Below are positions 62,330 through 64,000 of a stretch of 64,000 nucleotides of DNA, piece after piece. Both the position numbers and the translations under genes were made by a program. The stretch's first letter is position 1, and each line of letters starts with the position of its first letter. The notes beneath the pieces are model-generated. The model saw only the letters and a list, made by a program, of their open reading frames with translations. It did no database searches and was not told where the DNA came from. Source of the DNA: Phycisphaerales bacterium (GTDB taxonomy: Bacteria > Planctomycetota > Phycisphaerae > Phycisphaerales > UBA1924). Location of the stretch: positions 186,001 through 250,000 of the forward strand of contig JAJDDN010000007.1 in assembly GCA_029260295.1 (NCBI GenBank), read 5' to 3'.

Positions 62330-62452
62330 ATGTAATCGCCTGCTGGCGGCTCAACAATGAGTGCCTTGCGTGGCTGTTCTCCTGAGTACGGGCGTGATCT
62401 CGCCCAATACAGCATATCGGCTGATACGAGTTCGTGCATCCAAGAGCAATGC

Positions 62453-62971
62453 TTAGAACGCGTTGTAAATCACCATTGTGACGAGAACCGCCGAAGCCGC
62501 GCCAGCCAGCATGAGCTTGATAACCATTGAGACCAACCGCCCCGCCGCCGCGCCGGACCCGGACCGGACCGAGTCCTTGAAAGATCGATTCGCGATTGAC
62601 CGCTCAGCAATAAACGCCCCGAGCCCCGCCCCAAGCACGCCGCCTGCGATCGAACCAACGATCGGGATCGGGATCATGAATGTGCCCAGAATCGCCCCAG
62701 CCAGCGTCCCGATCACCGACCCGATCGCCCCGGCCCGCGATCCACCCATGCGTTTGACGCCCAACGCCGAGGCAATGAAATCAACAAACTCCGAAGTCGC
62801 CGCGATGGCAAACAGGGCCCCCACTGTCCACCAGCCGACATACTCGGGCACCCACAACGCCAAGAGCGTGCTGCAAGCGGCCATCGTCCAGATTCCCGGC
62901 AGCGTGATGGCCGTCATCGCCATACCGACGAGAACGACAACAAACACAATGGACAGGACCAGCCAAATCAT
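62453..62971 (-). CDS. DUF456 membrane protein
   Basis: 172 aa, almost entirely membrane helices. The pattern LPGIWTMAACSTLLALWVPEYVGW and the repeated Gly-rich segments (GSRAGAIGSVIGTLAGAILG, GSIAGGVLGAGLGAFIAE) match DUF456, a conserved small membrane family of unknown function. Its start overlaps the upstream gene by 4 bp (ATGA), so the two are translationally coupled. It ends ~120 bp before the phoH start. Confidence 0.85.
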   Translation of the reverse strand: MIWLVLSIVFVVVLVGMAMTAITLPGIWTMAACSTLLALWVPEYVGWWTVGALFAIAATSEFVDFIASALGVKRMGGSRAGAIGSVIGTLAGAILGTFMIPIPIVGSIAGGVLGAGLGAFIAERSIANRSFKDSVRSGSGAAAGRLVSMVIKLMLAGAASAVLVTMVIYNAF

Positions 62972-63900
62972 TCACCGTCTTCTTGGGATCCCAGAGCTTT
63001 CTTTTCCATTGCCAAAATCCAGTCCTCGACCAGTGCGTGCTGGTAGGTATCGACCTTGATCTCCTTGCCCGCGTGGGTGCTATGGGCAGCGTTGAGCTTG
63101 ATGAACACAATGAACTTGTCCCATTTGCGTTTATCCACCTCGTCGATATTCTCGGGCGTGATCGCGATCGATCCAGGCACCGTCAGCGTCATGGAATCGG
63201 CATCCCAAGAGAACTTCTGCCCGATCACCTTGATGATATTGACGAGCATCCAGAAACCGATCCCCCAGCAAAGGATCATGATCAGCCACTGCGATGGGAT
63301 GTCATAGCTCTTGAGCGGCTTAGGATTCGAGAGCGACGATGTCCAAAGAGCCCTGCTCTGGGCGAGTTCGTTGTTGGGGTTGTCAATGGTCGTGTTCTCA
63401 GGCGTGAGCTGCCCGATGATCTTGAGCCCATTGAGCCATTGGTAGCGTGTGTTGTACATCGTTGCCCGGAGATGCCGGGCTGACGATTGATTCTGGGCAT
63501 CGATACCGTTGCGCTGCATTGTTTCTGGATCGCTTAGCTTGGCGTACTCGGCAACCGGGTCGGGCACACTCGATTTGCGTTCAAAGATCCCGAAGTCCTC
63601 AGACCCTGCGTTTTTGGCCGCATCAAGATACTGCCACTTAGCCCAGTCCGCGAACCGCTCGCCGCGCGCGGGATACTTGATCAACGCGTCATACAAACCC
63701 AGGCCCCCAAAGCCCAGCACAAAGAAAGTGATGATAAAGAGCTTGATGGACCACTTCGGGTTCAGCGGTGCCTTGGCACAATCCTGCGAAACATGCTCCG
63801 GCGTGGGATCGGCTACAGGCTCAGTAGCTGAATCGGCGACTGAATCTGTGGCCGGGTCGGTTGTCGGCATCTCATCGGGCGTGTTTGGTGTTTCGCTCAT
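62968..63900 (-). CDS. Membrane-anchored hypothetical protein
   Basis: 310 aa. An acidic Thr/Pro/Ser-rich N-terminus of ~45 residues (TDSVADSATEPVADPTPE) is followed by a membrane helix (LFIITFFVLGFGGLGLYDAL). A central soluble region and a second helix (WLIMILCWGIGFWMLVNII, ~230) come next, then a C-terminal cytoplasmic part (WDADSMTLTVPGSIAITPENIDEVDKRKWDKF) that may be PH-like. No family is recognised. Coupled with DUF456 by a 4-bp overlap. Confidence 0.65.
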   Translation of the reverse strand: MSETPNTPDEMPTTDPATDSVADSATEPVADPTPEHVSQDCAKAPLNPKWSIKLFIITFFVLGFGGLGLYDALIKYPARGERFADWAKWQYLDAAKNAGSEDFGIFERKSSVPDPVAEYAKLSDPETMQRNGIDAQNQSSARHLRATMYNTRYQWLNGLKIIGQLTPENTTIDNPNNELAQSRALWTSSLSNPKPLKSYDIPSQWLIMILCWGIGFWMLVNIIKVIGQKFSWDADSMTLTVPGSIAITPENIDEVDKRKWDKFIVFIKLNAAHSTHAGKEIKVDTYQHALVEDWILAMEKKALGSQEDGE

Positions 63901-64000
63901 GGAATCCCCATAGATTGGAATCAGTACTCAATACAGCAGAATATGCAGAATCGCTACAGAATCAATCGGTTCATTGATCTTCCGGGCTTCATTTCATCTT

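Noticed and set aside
1-64000. CRISPR arrays, insertion sequences, prophage or integrase genes
   Set aside because: No regularly spaced long repeats, transposase or integrase motifs, or terminal inverted repeats were seen; the only short regular repeat is the GTCAC array.

Overview
The window looks like a chromosomal segment of a planctomycete, most likely a marine member of the Phycisphaerae. This is an inference from gene content. A secreted peptidase ends in the dockerin-like tail common in that group. There is a PEP-CTERM-like protein ending in PTPGS...RRRR, DUF1572, DUF4139 and fibro-slime proteins, outer-membrane porins (diderm envelope), murA (peptidoglycan) and a partial type II secretion operon. 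The DNA is moderately GC-rich throughout, apart from one visibly AT-richer gene (DUF3800, about 48.1-49.0 kb). I saw no rRNA, CRISPR array, insertion sequence or prophage. One tRNA (Gln, CTG) is present.

Layout. 0-5 kb: the end of a GH3/NagZ gene, a small lipoprotein, a fibro-slime protein with an upstream 66-aa membrane protein, murA, then hpf-ptsN-HPr on the minus strand. 5-9.4 kb: a two-domain iron-type ABC permease, a GNAT acetyltransferase, a DUF2470-like protein and an amidohydrolase. 9.4-16.1 kb (minus): an envelope block made of a VIT/VWA protein, a DUF4139 protein, a response regulator and a histidine kinase. 16.3-22.8 kb (minus): a tightly packed set of GCS2-like ligase fused to CBS domains, AstE/aspartoacylase-like deacylase, gamma-glutamyltransferase lipoprotein and an MFS transporter. 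23-33 kb: secreted M14 carboxypeptidase, heme oxygenase-like protein, a GT2 / BshC-like / substrate-binding lipoprotein operon, two hypotheticals and a DUF885 peptidase-like protein. 32.9-39.2 kb: tRNA-Gln, an ABC exporter, a PEP-CTERM-like protein, a dicarboxylate symporter and argS. 39.2-47.3 kb: two tandem paralogous porins divergent from a PhoB/PhoR-like pair, then a PgpH-like HD phosphodiesterase and a 51-aa membrane protein. 47.3-52.6 kb: DUF1572, the AT-rich DUF3800 gene, dus, a lipoprotein, a LmbE-type deacetylase and a threonine dehydrogenase lacking the structural-zinc cysteines. 52.8-60.9 kb: a type II secretion/pseudopilus operon (F, G, I-, J-, K-, C-, L- and M-like, plus a TPR lipoprotein) with no D or E gene in view. 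60.9-64 kb (minus): PhoH2, DUF456 and a membrane hypothetical.

How the genes fit together. The most interesting candidate system is the 16.3-22.8 kb cluster. A gamma-glutamyl-type amide ligase, a zinc deacylase, a secreted gamma-glutamyl hydrolase/transpeptidase and an exporter are packed with overlaps or gaps of 20 bp or less, which suggests a pathway for making, exporting and recycling a small gamma-glutamyl compound. Just downstream, the VIT/VWA gene is preceded by seven GTCAC motifs. Four of them sit exactly 11 bp apart and a further pair is also 11 bp apart. That is the geometry of a PhoB/OmpR-class binding array, and an OmpR-class regulator with its kinase is encoded in the same block.

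Limits: all assignments come from reading sequence by eye. Start codons were chosen from ATG/GTG/TTG position, Shine-Dalgarno-like sequence and family N-termini, so several remain uncertain.
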